From: Desulfobacula sp.
GTDB lineage: Bacteria; Desulfobacterota; Desulfobacteria; Desulfobacterales; Desulfobacteraceae
Reading direction: 5' to 3'
Assembly (NCBI GenBank): GCA_018645325.1
Contig: JABGOU010000007.1
Coordinates: forward strand, 62,001-126,000
DNA length: 64,000 nt
Positions 1 to 9,092 of the stretch are shown piece by piece. The translations under genes were made by a program, and so were the position numbers. Position 1 is the first letter of the stretch. Each line of letters opens with the position of its first letter. The notes under the pieces are model-generated. The model was not told the DNA's origin and searched no databases. It saw only the letters and a list, made by a program, of their open reading frames with translations.

Positions 1-1242
1 GAAAAAAGTGTTGATCTTTCTTGTCTCCATCCAAAATTTTTATCAAAATTAAAGAACAAAACCATTATTTATCCGAACTGGGATTCATACTCAGGCAGCC
101 TGATTGTTTCTGTTTTAAGAAATGAAGGATTCAATGCCCTGTTAATGGAAGAAACTCCTGAAACCTTGAAAAAAAGTATATTGACCAATACAGGACAATG
201 TATTCCTTTAAATGCATTGGCAGCAGGATTTATTCATACAATTGAAAAAAACAACCTTGATCCGTCAAATTGTGTGTTGTGGTTAAATTCCTCGGACATT
301 GCCTGCAATATAAAAATGTATCCTTATCACATCAAAAAAATTCTTGAAAAAAATGGTAATGGATTTGAAAAATCTGGAATTTATAAAGGCCAATTATCAT
401 TATTTGATATTTCTTATCGAGCATCCACTAACGCATACTTTGCCTATATGTTTGGTGGATTGCTAAGAAACATTGGTTGCAAAATCAGGCCCTATGAAAT
501 CCAGAAGGGAAGAACAGATCGTTCACTTCTAAAAGCCTTGAAAATCCTATGTAATGCTTTTGAAAATTCAGAGTCTAAAGAAGAAGCATTAAAAAATGCG
601 ATTGAGATATTTTCAGACATTGAAACAAAAAAAGAATCAAGGCCCAAAGTTGGAATTTTCGGGGATCTGTATGTCAGAGATAATGACATTATGAATCAGG
701 GGCTGGTCCATTTTATAGAAAACAATGGTGGTGAAGTAATTACCACATCTTACTACAAATATGCAAAAATTATCGCCAATTCTTATTTTAAAAAATGGTT
801 CAAGGAAGGAAAATATTTAAGTCTGTTTTCAAATGGGGCCCTTCTTGTTGCAATGCAGGTCATGGAAAAAAAATACTATAAATACTTTGAACCAATTTTA
901 AATACATCTGCATTTAAAGTAAAGGATTCTTATGAAAATATTCTTTCCGAATATGGTATTCTAAAGGAACATACCGGAGAATCCATGGATAATATTTTAA
1001 AAATTCACCACATAATTAATGAACATCCTGATATTAGACTTCTGGTTCAAACCAATCCTGCATTCTGTTGTCCAGGACTCATTACAGAGGCAATGGCTCA
1101 AAAACTTGAAGAAAAAATTAATGTACCAATTGTGAGTATTACCTATGATGTTTCCGGTGGCAACAAGAACAAGGTGATACTGCCGTTTCTAATGGACTCC
1201 GGTGTAAAACAATATTCTTGCGCGCAAAAAGTACCTATCTGA
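1..1242 (+). CDS. Acyl-CoA dehydratase activase-related protein, C-terminal part (5' end outside window)
   Basis: The frame is open from base 1, so the gene starts upstream and only its last 413 or so codons are seen. The sequence matches the C-terminal half of the large proteins in which an ASKHA-type activator of 2-hydroxyacyl-CoA dehydratases is joined to a dehydratase-subunit-like region (DUF2229 type). Visible family marks are the YPNWDSYSG stretch near the left edge, the TGQC, IACN and AFCCPG cysteine motifs, and the SYDVSGG-like end (here TYDVSGG). The cysteines probably ligate an iron-sulfur cluster. Related activators drive ATP-dependent one-electron reduction of radical dehydratases in amino-acid fermentation or aromatic degradation, but the substrate cannot be told here. 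It converges on comEC with a 35-bp gap. Confidence 0.75.
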   Translation, partial: EKSVDLSCLHPKFLSKLKNKTIIYPNWDSYSGSLIVSVLRNEGFNALLMEETPETLKKSILTNTGQCIPLNALAAGFIHTIEKNNLDPSNCVLWLNSSDIACNIKMYPYHIKKILEKNGNGFEKSGIYKGQLSLFDISYRASTNAYFAYMFGGLLRNIGCKIRPYEIQKGRTDRSLLKALKILCNAFENSESKEEALKNAIEIFSDIETKKESRPKVGIFGDLYVRDNDIMNQGLVHFIENNGGEVITTSYYKYAKIIANSYFKKWFKEGKYLSLFSNGALLVAMQVMEKKYYKYFEPILNTSAFKVKDSYENILSEYGILKEHTGESMDNILKIHHIINEHPDIRLLVQTNPAFCCPGLITEAMAQKLEEKINVPIVSITYDVSGGNKNKVILPFLMDSGVKQYSCAQKVPI

Positions 1243-1277
1243 CAGGCTCATGAGAATAAGGTTTAATTTCGTTGATA

Positions 1278-3719
1278 TTATTTAACCATATGGGTTTTTG
1301 TGGAAAAATGCTTCCCATCACTGGATATAAAAATTGCACCATCTGTATCTGTTCTAAAAATTTGTATTCCAAATTTTTTATATCGTTTTAAAACTTTATC
1401 GTGAGGAAAACCATACCGGTTATGTCGCCCACATGATATTATAACAATCCCGGGCTTAATCTTGTCCAGAAAAACTTTAGTGCTTGAAGTTGTGCTTCCA
1501 TGATGGGGTGATAAAAGTATATTTGAATCAAGGTTAATATCAGTATTATTACTTAAATTTTTTTCACGATTATTTAAAATGTCCCCAGGGAAAAGCATTG
1601 AAAATTTATTATATATTAGCTTAAAAACAAGAGAATTATTATTGTATCCGTATGAAAATTTTTCGTTGGGTGATTCATAGAAGATTAGTTTTATAGGCCC
1701 TAAGTTCAATTGATCTGCCCGGGTTGAAGGAGTCCATATCCTGATATTTACTTTTTTACAGAGCCTCATCAGGTTAACATAGGATTCTGAATTTTTCCGA
1801 TCGTGATTTTTAATCAAAGTCTGGACCGCAAAATTAGCAAGAATGAATATCAGTCCATTTAAATGATCTGACTCAGGATGTGTCAAAATAACATAATCCA
1901 AAGACCATATCCCCTTTTGCCATAAAAAGGGCGCAACAATAAACTTTCCAGTATCAAACGAGGATGCATCAGAAAATCCTCCCCCATCCACAAGTATAGT
2001 TTTCCCTTCAGGGGTTTGAATAAGAGCACTGTTGCCCTGTCCTACATCTATAATGGTTATTTTTAAGTTTGAATTTGATGAGTTTTGAAACCGATCTGTT
2101 GAAAAACTGACTATCACCAATAAAAAAATTATGAATACTATAAATGGCAATAATTTTTTCCGGCCTTTTAAACTTAAAAAGATTAAGATAAAAACCAAAT
2201 AAATCGCTGCTATTTCATACCATTGCAAAGTTGCGACCCTTGACCATGAAAAGGGAATGGAAATAATAAAATTTAATATTGAGATCGAAACTGAAAGAAT
2301 CTGGATGCACACATTGATAATTAAAATTGAAAAAACTGGAGAAAAAGAAAAGCAAACAAAAGAGATGAGCCCCAGGGGTAAAATAATAAACCCTATAACA
2401 GGAATAAAAATAACATTTGATAACAGCGCAATAATAGATACAATATTAAAATAATGTGCTGTTAATGGGAAAGTCCCAAGACTTGCAAACAATGTTATAC
2501 ATAGCATTAAGCCCATTTTGGCGATTACACTTGTTTTTTGTAATAAAAAATACTTTTTTAATACCGAGACACCAGCGACAATAAAAATAACTGCCATAAA
2601 CGATAATTGAAAAGATATGGAAAAAAGTGCTGCAGGGTCCAGTGTTAAAATTATAATTCCTGCAACAGAAAGGCTTGAAACAATATCTTTTTCTTTTTCA
2701 GAAACAAAAGAAAACAATAAAACAATTATCATTATGAAAGCCCTTTGAGTGGAAGGGGAAAAGCCAGAAAAAACAGCATATCCGGTCAAAGGGAAAATGC
2801 TTAATATGCCTGCAATTTTTTTGGCTCTTCCTGAGTTCGTAAGACTGGGGGAAAAAGATAAAATCCGGTAAAAAAGATTAAAAAACAAAAGGCTTACAAT
2901 GGAAAGATGAAGCCCCGAAATAGCTAAAAGATGACTAATACCAGCCTTTGAAAATAAATCACGTAAATCCTGAGAAATTATCTCTTTTTTCCCGGTAACC
3001 AGAGAAGCTATTATTGTAGAGCTTTTTGAATCTTTGGCGTGTATCGAGATAAAATCATAATAACGTGTTCTTAAATCTTCAATCTTACGAATTAGTTTTA
3101 AAAAAACGTTGACTTGATCGGGTTGTGTCAAAATTTTTATTTTTTTCGTATCACTATAAGCTGTGCCATATATTCCCTTTAATTTTAAAAATCTTTGATA
3201 ATCAAATGCCCCTGGATTCATAAAGTTTCTTATGGATTTAATTGATGACTCAAATATAATAATATCACCAAATTCAGGGCCTGTTTTTGATAATCCATAT
3301 ATATTTAATATAATTTTACCTGTGGCCTTTTTTTTCGTATCGCCTATTGTTTCAATACTTTGGATCAAAACTATAGTGGAATATTTTATTTTATGATGCT
3401 TTTTAAATGAAATCACCCGGCCAGTTAATTTAATTTTTTTTGTATCTAAATAATTAGAAATATGATGTAAAGGCAAATCAGAACTTAACCTTGTCTGAAT
3501 CAAAAGGTAGCCTGAGCAAAAAACCAAGCCGAGAATTAAAAAAATAAATAATTTTTTATATGAATACAGAGATAAGCAGATAAGGATAGATAAGAAATAA
3601 AAAGCAGGAAAGATGAAAGTTTTACCATCAGGACAAATACTACCCGATAGAATCCCTGCCATAAGTGTCATAAAAAGGAAAAAAGATGTGGGCCTTAAGG
3701 ATAAAAAAAATATTTTCAC
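1278..3719 (-). CDS. comEC: ComEC/Rec2 family DNA-uptake channel protein
   Basis: An 813-residue polytopic membrane protein. The N-terminal third has hydrophobic segments and an OB-like soluble region. The central competence domain (about residues 220-500) has the SHLLAISGLHLS motif and many membrane helices. The C-terminal third (about 545-813) is a metallo-beta-lactamase-like domain with THPESDHLNG and SPHHGS motifs. The family forms the inner-membrane channel for single-stranded DNA during transformation. The start is GTG at 3719, preceded by AGGTGAG at a 5-base spacing. It lies 26 bp downstream of murA on the same strand, so the two may be co-transcribed. Other competence genes are absent from the window, but the type IV pilus machinery further right could serve uptake (inference). 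Confidence 0.93.
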   Translation of the reverse strand: MKIFFLSLRPTSFFLFMTLMAGILSGSICPDGKTFIFPAFYFLSILICLSLYSYKKLFIFLILGLVFCSGYLLIQTRLSSDLPLHHISNYLDTKKIKLTGRVISFKKHHKIKYSTIVLIQSIETIGDTKKKATGKIILNIYGLSKTGPEFGDIIIFESSIKSIRNFMNPGAFDYQRFLKLKGIYGTAYSDTKKIKILTQPDQVNVFLKLIRKIEDLRTRYYDFISIHAKDSKSSTIIASLVTGKKEIISQDLRDLFSKAGISHLLAISGLHLSIVSLLFFNLFYRILSFSPSLTNSGRAKKIAGILSIFPLTGYAVFSGFSPSTQRAFIMIIVLLFSFVSEKEKDIVSSLSVAGIIILTLDPAALFSISFQLSFMAVIFIVAGVSVLKKYFLLQKTSVIAKMGLMLCITLFASLGTFPLTAHYFNIVSIIALLSNVIFIPVIGFIILPLGLISFVCFSFSPVFSILIINVCIQILSVSISILNFIISIPFSWSRVATLQWYEIAAIYLVFILIFLSLKGRKKLLPFIVFIIFLLVIVSFSTDRFQNSSNSNLKITIIDVGQGNSALIQTPEGKTILVDGGGFSDASSFDTGKFIVAPFLWQKGIWSLDYVILTHPESDHLNGLIFILANFAVQTLIKNHDRKNSESYVNLMRLCKKVNIRIWTPSTRADQLNLGPIKLIFYESPNEKFSYGYNNNSLVFKLIYNKFSMLFPGDILNNREKNLSNNTDINLDSNILLSPHHGSTTSSTKVFLDKIKPGIVIISCGRHNRYGFPHDKVLKRYKKFGIQIFRTDTDGAIFISSDGKHFSTKTHMVK

Positions 3720-3745
3720 ATGATCTCACCTAATATTTTAAAATT

Positions 3746-4999
3746 TTATGAAATACGCTCTATTTTAGCCCCCAGCAAAGAGAATTTTTTTTCAATGGCT
3801 TCATAACCCCTGTCCATGTGATATATTCGGGAAATAATAGTTGTCCCATCTGCGACCAGTCCTGCAATAACAAGGGATGCACTGGCTCTTAAATCAGAGG
3901 CCATCACCTGGGCTGCCTGAAGTTTTTTTACTCCCCTGACCATGGCAACATTTCCACTTGATATTGAAATATTGGCCCCCATTCTTAAAAGTTCATTTGC
4001 ATGAATAAATCGATTTTCAAAAATGGATTCATGAATGACACTGTTTCCATTTGCAATGGTCATTAAAGTCATGAACTGGGCCTGCATATCTGTTGGAAAA
4101 CCTGGATAAGGAAGGGTTTTAATATCCACACTCTTAATTGGTTTATTACTAATGATTCTAATGCTGTCTGTAAAACTTTTTACTATGGTGCCGGTGGATT
4201 TTAGTTTATTAATTATACCACCTATGTGATCCGGTTCACATCCTTTGATGAGGATATCTCCGCCAGTAGCTGCAGCTGCTACCATAAAAGTGCCGGTTTC
4301 AATCCTGTCTGGTATAATTTTTATATCAACCGGACTAAGAGTTTTAACTCCTTCAATGGTAATTATGGTTGTTCCTGCACCTTTTATTTTTGCACCCATT
4401 TTATTTAAAGCATCTGCAAGGGCAACTATTTCCGGCTCCCTTGCTGCGTTTCTCAATACGCTTGTTCCTTTTGCCAGTGAAGCCGCCATCATTAAATTTT
4501 CAGTACCGGTAACAGTGGGCATATCAAAGTAGATATCATTACCGATAAGCCGGCTTGCCTTAGCTTCAATATAACCATGGTCGATTTTTATACTTGCACC
4601 CAAGGCTTCAAGGCCTGCAAGGTGCATGTTTACAGGCCTGGCTCCAATAGCACACCCACCGGGTAACGATACCTTTGCATGACCGAATCTTGCAACAAGA
4701 GGACACAGGACGAGAATAGAAGCCCTCATTTTTCTGACAAGATCATATTCTGCTTCAATTTTATTGATGGAAGAACCATCAACTTCAAGATAATTTTTAG
4801 AAGCCTTGCAGGTTGCTCCCAAGTCCTCTAAAAGAAGTCTGATGCTTGTAATATCCATTAGGTCTGGAACATTGGTAAAACATATTTTGCCTTTAACCAG
4901 AATACTTGAAGCAATTAAAGGAAGAGCAGCATTTTTAGCCCCGCTGATATCTACTTCTCCACAAAGCTGCCTGCCTCCGGTGATTTTAATTTTATCCAT
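3746..4999 (-). CDS. murA: UDP-N-acetylglucosamine 1-carboxyvinyltransferase
   Basis: Encodes 417 residues, the standard MurA length. MurA transfers enolpyruvate from PEP to UDP-GlcNAc, the first committed step of peptidoglycan synthesis in the cytoplasm. The substrate-binding lysine is Lys22 in SGAKNAALP. The catalytic-loop cysteine (the fosfomycin target) is Cys116 in LPGGCAIGARP, and the PYPGFPTDMQAQ segment carries the conserved aspartate. The ATG at 4999 begins the usual MDKIKITGG start. The gene lies immediately downstream of the displaced tRNA-Leu fragment and a hairpin, so it was originally the gene after tRNA-Leu. Confidence 0.97.
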   Translation of the reverse strand: MDKIKITGGRQLCGEVDISGAKNAALPLIASSILVKGKICFTNVPDLMDITSIRLLLEDLGATCKASKNYLEVDGSSINKIEAEYDLVRKMRASILVLCPLVARFGHAKVSLPGGCAIGARPVNMHLAGLEALGASIKIDHGYIEAKASRLIGNDIYFDMPTVTGTENLMMAASLAKGTSVLRNAAREPEIVALADALNKMGAKIKGAGTTIITIEGVKTLSPVDIKIIPDRIETGTFMVAAAATGGDILIKGCEPDHIGGIINKLKSTGTIVKSFTDSIRIISNKPIKSVDIKTLPYPGFPTDMQAQFMTLMTIANGNSVIHESIFENRFIHANELLRMGANISISSGNVAMVRGVKKLQAAQVMASDLRASASLVIAGLVADGTTIISRIYHMDRGYEAIEKKFSLLGAKIERIS

Positions 5000-5040
5000 A
5001 AAATGATAACTTTGCTTTGGCTTTAAAAAGGATGTAATTT

Positions 5041-5080
5041 AATAAAGGGTTTTGGTTAAAAGGCCAAAACCCTTTATTAT
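5041..5080 (-). terminator. Strong hairpin between murA and the displaced tRNA-Leu 3' end
   Basis: The bases AAAGGGTTTTGG and CCAAAACCCTTT form a perfect 12-bp stem around an 8-base loop, followed on the minus strand by an AT-rich run. It lies just 3' of the displaced tRNA-Leu fragment. It is best read as the ancestral tRNA-Leu terminator left behind when the neighbouring element inserted. The T-run is short, so termination strength is uncertain. Confidence 0.6.
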
Positions 5081-5084
5081 TAAG

Positions 5085-5144
5085 TGGTACCCGGGACGAG
5101 AATTGAACTCGTACAGAGATTATCTCCGAGGAATTTTAAATTCC
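5085..5144 (-). repeat. Displaced 3' part of tRNA-Leu (att-site duplication, left end of element)
   Basis: These 60 bases match 56 of 60 bases of the 3' part of the intact tRNA-Leu at 7613-7672, from CCA through the T arm and variable arm into the anticodon loop. The match stops there: upstream of the anticodon stem the tRNA sequence is missing, so this copy cannot be a functional tRNA. This pattern is the known footprint of tyrosine-recombinase integration into a tRNA 3' end. Two of the substitutions fall in the anticodon stem region. Confidence 0.85.
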
Positions 5145-5788
5145 AATAAGTTCAAATTAATATGTTCTATTTTATCAAGTCCCTATATACCAGACGTTTC
5201 CATTGCCTATTTTTGGTTTCGTTTGGAACTGTTTGTAAATGTTTGACCTTGACGGGCACAATTTAGGCACAAAATCAATTCTAAAACGACTACAATATAT
5301 TTATTAAGTTCAAAGGATTTTTACGCTGTTTAATTGAAAAACTCAAGAATTATTTGTTGTCGATAGCCACAGAACAATAATTAAATCTGTAAGGAGGATA
5401 AACAATCCTCTGGGCTATATTTTCATTAAAAATTAACTTTTACCAAGAGCCCTATCCGCCGCCTGGCGAACATAAGAAACACATCAACGTCCTTTTGAAT
5501 TTTTTTCAAAACAATTGCATTCCCTGCCCTCTTTTCTGATGCAATCTTTTCCAGGATCAGGGAACGTGAATTGGTTAAGACATCGGATCCAATATCTGCA
5601 ACTGTATATTATTCCAAGGATTAAACAAACCGGTGGAGTCCAGGGCAAAACTCAAGTAAAAAAAGCGGCAAAACGGTGCAATCATATCCTGAAAGATTAT
5701 GTTGTAAGATCGGGTTAGAGTTTGCAAGAAATTAGCTTGAACGTGCGGCTGGGCGGCGCGAGGTACGAACGTCCGAACAAGCCTATTG
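5145..5788. other. Gene-poor left part of the tRNA-Leu element
   Basis: No intact gene is seen. On the minus strand an open stretch of about 60 codons from about 5608 down to a stop at 5426 reads like a protein C-terminus (contains KKIQKDVDVFLMFARRR) with no start or upstream part; I do not recognise it. A GC-rich patch at about 5735-5780 stands out from the AT-rich surroundings. The rest looks like decayed element DNA. Confidence 0.5.
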
Positions 5789-7159
5789 TTAGGCTTTTTT
5801 GATAATTCTATAATCTACAAGTCGACGTAAAAGGTACCTAATCTGGCCAGGTTTTATTGATAAAGCAAGTTTTAAAAATCGCATTGGTGATTTAAAGTAA
5901 AATTCACGAAAAGCCCTTGATTGACTTTGTAGTAAGATTTTTCTTGTTACGTTTTCAGGGAGCCATTCCGGTTCCTTATAGCTTTTCTTATCCCATTTAG
6001 GGACAAATTGACCTTTAAGTGTATCCCAAAGTTCGGAGCCTGGAAGTATATCCAATATAAGAAATTGGGCTCGGGCTAACTTAGATTCTTTCGCAAAACA
6101 AATACTTTTCTCTATCGTTTCCTTAGTTTCTCCAGGAAGACCGAATATAAAAAACCCCTGACAAGAGATCCCAGCTTTGGCAGTCAGATTAATAGAGTTT
6201 TCAATTGTTTCAATTTTCTCTTCTTTTTTGATATTGTAAAGTATTTGTTTATCAGCAGATTCAACACCATAAGCGCAGTAATAACACCCGCTTTTTTTCA
6301 TAAGTGCCAAAAGGGAACCATCTACTTTATCTGCTCTAATACCATTTGGACATGCCCAACTTATTTTGATATCGTTTTCAATAATAAGCTCGCATATTTT
6401 TTCTATGTGGTTTCGTTTAAGAGTCAAATTATCGTCTTCAAAATGTATCTCCTTGATTCCGAACTGATTAATGAGATATCTAATCTCTTCAATAACATTT
6501 TCTGGTGACCTGAAACGTATTTTACGACCATAGAATTTGGGACTTGCACAGAATGTACATCTGTAAGGACAACCTCGAGTTGTCATTATCGGAGCAACAG
6601 GGAAATTTTTTACTATTGCACCATGTGGAGCTTTTGGATATTCGATTGGATTTAGTTGCTCCCAATCTGGAAATGGGAGTTTGTCAAGATATGTGATCCT
6701 TTCTGCTTTTACAAATTGCCTCGTTCCTTTTTCAATATCTTTTCTTGAATAAACGCCAACAATATCATCATTTTCAAAGTTGTTTTGAATAAGCTTTAGC
6801 AGTGCTATTTCACCTTCTCCAAGAACAACATAATCACAACTTGAATCATTAAGTGTTTCGTGTGGAAGAAAAGTGGGATGAACCCCACCTATTATAACCC
6901 TTATATTTTCTTTCTTGAGTATTCGAGATAAATCAATAACTTCTTTGTAAAAAGCTGTGAGACATGTAATTCCGACAGCATCTGGATCTTCGTTAAGTAT
7001 CCTTTTCTGCAAAGTTGCACTGTCTATATTGTCGCGTAAACCATCCAAGATTTTAACTTTGATACCGTATTCACGCAAATATGAGGAAAGATAGCCTAAC
7101 CCAATAGGTGGGGTTATGATGTGGCTTTCGTAATTCGGTCGCACTAAAACTATTTTCAT
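5789..7159 (-). CDS. B12-binding-domain radical SAM protein
   Basis: Encodes about 456 residues. An N-terminal cobalamin-binding-like domain (about residues 1-150; MKIVLVRPNYE, GGVHPTFLPHE and VLGEGE segments) precedes a radical SAM domain with the cluster motif RGCPYRCTFC, an extended barrel and a positively charged C-terminus. Family members do radical methylations, ring changes or other difficult reactions, and many sit in natural-product or lipid loci; the substrate here is not deducible. I chose ATG 7159 because MKIVLV is the normal family start and TTAGGAG lies upstream; a longer reading from 7219 is possible. It is the only apparently intact gene inside the tRNA-Leu element. Its stop codon lies in GCCTAAC, which resembles an integron-cassette recombination box. 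Confidence 0.85.
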   Translation of the reverse strand: MKIVLVRPNYESHIITPPIGLGYLSSYLREYGIKVKILDGLRDNIDSATLQKRILNEDPDAVGITCLTAFYKEVIDLSRILKKENIRVIIGGVHPTFLPHETLNDSSCDYVVLGEGEIALLKLIQNNFENDDIVGVYSRKDIEKGTRQFVKAERITYLDKLPFPDWEQLNPIEYPKAPHGAIVKNFPVAPIMTTRGCPYRCTFCASPKFYGRKIRFRSPENVIEEIRYLINQFGIKEIHFEDDNLTLKRNHIEKICELIIENDIKISWACPNGIRADKVDGSLLALMKKSGCYYCAYGVESADKQILYNIKKEEKIETIENSINLTAKAGISCQGFFIFGLPGETKETIEKSICFAKESKLARAQFLILDILPGSELWDTLKGQFVPKWDKKSYKEPEWLPENVTRKILLQSQSRAFREFYFKSPMRFLKLALSIKPGQIRYLLRRLVDYRIIKKA

Positions 7160-7315
7160 GATACTAATGACTCCTAACTTAATAAGCCCAACTAAAAGCG
7201 TTTTATCACATAGTCCCATCCATAAAAGACCTTAACACTCAGATCTGATGCAGTTTTTTTGTGATATTGAACCGGTGTTCCGGCAAGCGAGATTATTGAT
7301 AAAATGTTGTTGAAC
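7160..7315. other. Non-coding or decayed sequence between radical SAM gene and recombinase stub
   Basis: No convincing gene. A minus-strand open stretch of about 75 codons (7192-7419) has no start signal and no recognisable family; it overlaps the recombinase stub. The segment is probably rearranged element DNA. Confidence 0.4.
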
Positions 7316-7595
7316 AGTGCCGCGGGTCTATTCCGGAAACGCCTATCTTGACTATGGGTTTTATATCGCTTGTCTTCTGGCAGTGCAAGGAAAAATTGAA
7401 GTGGTTTTTTACAAGGCAATGATGATTTTTGGGCATAAAATAAGATCAGTTTTTGGAAGATACAACATTGTAAGTGATACAGATTTAATCATTGCGGCCC
7501 AAAAACAAGAAGTTTACTTAAAAACCCAGGTGGGCACAAATTCGGGCACAGTCGTCGAAATTCCAATAAAAAAAGCTTTCAGTGAAAATCGCTGA
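7316..7595 (+). pseudogene. Tyrosine recombinase (phage-type integrase), C-terminal remnant
   Basis: The last 60 or so codons of this reading read like the end of a tyrosine recombinase: FGHKIRSVFGRYNIVSDTDL, in which the H of GHK and the tyrosine of RYNIV are the conserved catalytic-region residues, followed by an AAQKQEVYLKTQ tail. The upstream catalytic domain with the Arg-Lys-His residues is missing, and codons before about 7410 have no integrase character, so the gene is a 5'-deleted relic. Its 3' end points at the tRNA-Leu 3' end 18 bp away, the normal place for the integrase of a tRNA-targeted island. The assignment rests on recalled family sequence, not on a search. Confidence 0.65.
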
Positions 7596-7600
7596 AAGCC
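7567..7600 (-). terminator. Rho-independent terminator of tRNA-Leu
   Basis: On the minus strand GGCTTTCAG pairs with CTGAAAGC across a 9-base loop and is followed by a run of seven T, starting 13 bases after the tRNA CCA end. It overlaps the last codons of the recombinase remnant, so this terminator came in with the element. Confidence 0.75.
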
Positions 7601-7612
7601 TTTATTAAGAAT

Positions 7613-7700
7613 TGGTACCTGGGACGAGAATTGAACTCGTACAGAGATTATCTCCGAGGGATTTTAAGTCCCTTGCGTCTACCAGTTCCGCCACCCAGGC
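7613..7700 (-). tRNA. tRNA-Leu (anticodon UAA)
   Basis: An 88-base class II tRNA on the minus strand. The acceptor arms GCCTGGG and CCCAGGT pair (first pair G-U) and are followed by A and an encoded CCA. The D arm holds GGCGGAACTGGTAGACGC. The anticodon stem AGGGA/TCCCT encloses the loop CTTAAAA, giving anticodon UAA. A long variable arm CGGAGAT-AATCTCTG and the T arm with GTTCAATTC are present. It reads UUA codons. The 3' two-thirds is duplicated at 5085-5144. Confidence 0.96.
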
Positions 7701-7794
7701 GAATTCTTGATTTTTCTATACTATTTTTTTAAATTTTGCAAGCTTAAAACCTGAAGATTGTCAGTTTGAATGATTTCTGATAAAAGAGAATCCT

Positions 7795-8385
7795 ATGAAA
7801 TTAATTGGTACAAAAAAAATTATATTGGCTTCCAAATCTCCTAGAAGAAAAGACCTCTTAGAACAGCTTGGATTAAACATTAAAATAGCCCCATCAAATA
7901 CAGATGAAAAATCTATTTCAATGAAAAATCCTGAGAAATATGTTAAAGAGCTCTCTCTTTTAAAAGCAAATAATACTGCCTTGTTTTATCCAGATGACTG
8001 GGTCATAGGAGCTGATACCATCGTTGTTGGTGATGGTCAAATCCTTGGCAAGCCACGGTCAAAAACCCAGGCAATTGCAATGCTGAATAAATTAAACGAT
8101 TGTGAACACAGCGTATATACAGGTTTTTCTATAGTTAATCAGAAAAAAACATCCATAATTACAAAATCTGTGGAAACAAAAGTATCTTTTAAATATTTAA
8201 GTCCCCGGGAAATACAATGGTATGTAAACACAGGGGAACCATTTGACAAAGCCGGTTCGTATGCTATACAGGGAATTGGAGCATTTCTGGTCAAACGAAT
8301 TTCAGGCTCCTATTCTAATGTTGTTGGCTTGCCTGTTTGTGAAGTCATTGAAGAACTAATGAATTTAAATATCATCCAAATTTAA
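7795..8385 (+). CDS. maf: Maf family nucleoside triphosphate pyrophosphatase
   Basis: Encodes 196 residues, a normal Maf length. The N-terminal ILASKSPRRKDLLEQLG is the family signature. VIGADTIVVGDGQILGKP carries the conserved acidic residues, and KAGSYAIQGIGAFLVKRISGSYSNVVGLP is the typical end. Maf enzymes hydrolyse non-canonical or canonical dNTP/NTPs (dTTP, UTP, m7GTP depending on subgroup) and have been linked to septum arrest. It is the first gene of a tight plus-strand trio with yggS and queH and starts 94 bp from the tRNA-Leu 5' end. Confidence 0.95.
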   Translation: MKLIGTKKIILASKSPRRKDLLEQLGLNIKIAPSNTDEKSISMKNPEKYVKELSLLKANNTALFYPDDWVIGADTIVVGDGQILGKPRSKTQAIAMLNKLNDCEHSVYTGFSIVNQKKTSIITKSVETKVSFKYLSPREIQWYVNTGEPFDKAGSYAIQGIGAFLVKRISGSYSNVVGLPVCEVIEELMNLNIIQI

Positions 8386-8399
8386 GGATTTAAATCATC

Positions 8400-9092
8400 A
8401 TGCCATCCATCAAAGATAATCTGGACAAAATAAATAAACAAATTATTGATACTGCAATGTCCTCTGGCCGCAAACCTGAGAAGATTCAATTGGTCGCTGT
8501 CAGTAAAAGAAAAAGCGTAGAAGCCATGATCGAATGCATTAAGGCTGGGGCAAAACATTTTGGTGAAAATTATATTCAAGAAGCGATTGATAAAATTAAT
8601 CAAATTGGAAAAGATGCTGCCTGCTGGCATTTTATAGGTCACCTACAGTCTAATAAAGCAAAATTTGCCGTTAAATATTTTGATTATATTCACACTGTTG
8701 ATACTATAAAACTGGCTAGGGAAATCGATAAGCAGGCCAAAAAAATTAATAAAATCCAAAAAATACTTGTCCAGGTTAATATTGGTGAAGAAGACACAAA
8801 ATCCGGAGCCAAGATAGAAGATACTATGCAATTAATAACTCAAATCAAAGCCTATCCAAATCTGTCCATAAAGGGATTAATGTGTATGCCGCCATATTAC
8901 TCAGACCCTGATCAAGCCAGGATCTATTTTCAGCAACTGGCCCGGATTAAAAAAGAAATTATTAATCAGCAAAATGAAACTGAATCCATGGAGCACCTGT
9001 CCATGGGTATGAGCAATGATTTTAAAGTTGCCATTGAAGAAGGGTCGACAATGATAAGAGTGGGCACCTCAATATTCGGGAGAAGAGATTGA
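8400..9092 (+). CDS. yggS: YggS/PROSC family pyridoxal-phosphate homeostasis protein
   Basis: Encodes 230 residues, the usual family length. The PLP lysine lies in VAVSKRKSVEAM. FGENYIQEAIDKI, WHFIGHLQSNKAKF and LSMGMSNDFKVAIEEGSTMIRVGTSIFG are family signatures, including the phosphate-binding loop. It is a single-domain PLP-binding barrel without known enzymatic activity that buffers free PLP and affects amino-acid pools. It lies 14 bp after maf and its TGA overlaps the TTG start of queH, so the three genes are probably one transcript. Confidence 0.95.
   Translation: MPSIKDNLDKINKQIIDTAMSSGRKPEKIQLVAVSKRKSVEAMIECIKAGAKHFGENYIQEAIDKINQIGKDAACWHFIGHLQSNKAKFAVKYFDYIHTVDTIKLAREIDKQAKKINKIQKILVQVNIGEEDTKSGAKIEDTMQLITQIKAYPNLSIKGLMCMPPYYSDPDQARIYFQQLARIKKEIINQQNETESMEHLSMGMSNDFKVAIEEGSTMIRVGTSIFGRRD

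Noticed and set aside
5515..5718. Plus-strand open stretch of 67 codons in the left part of the tRNA element
   Set aside because: No ribosome-binding site, no family resemblance, low-complexity composition; overlaps a more protein-like minus-strand remnant.
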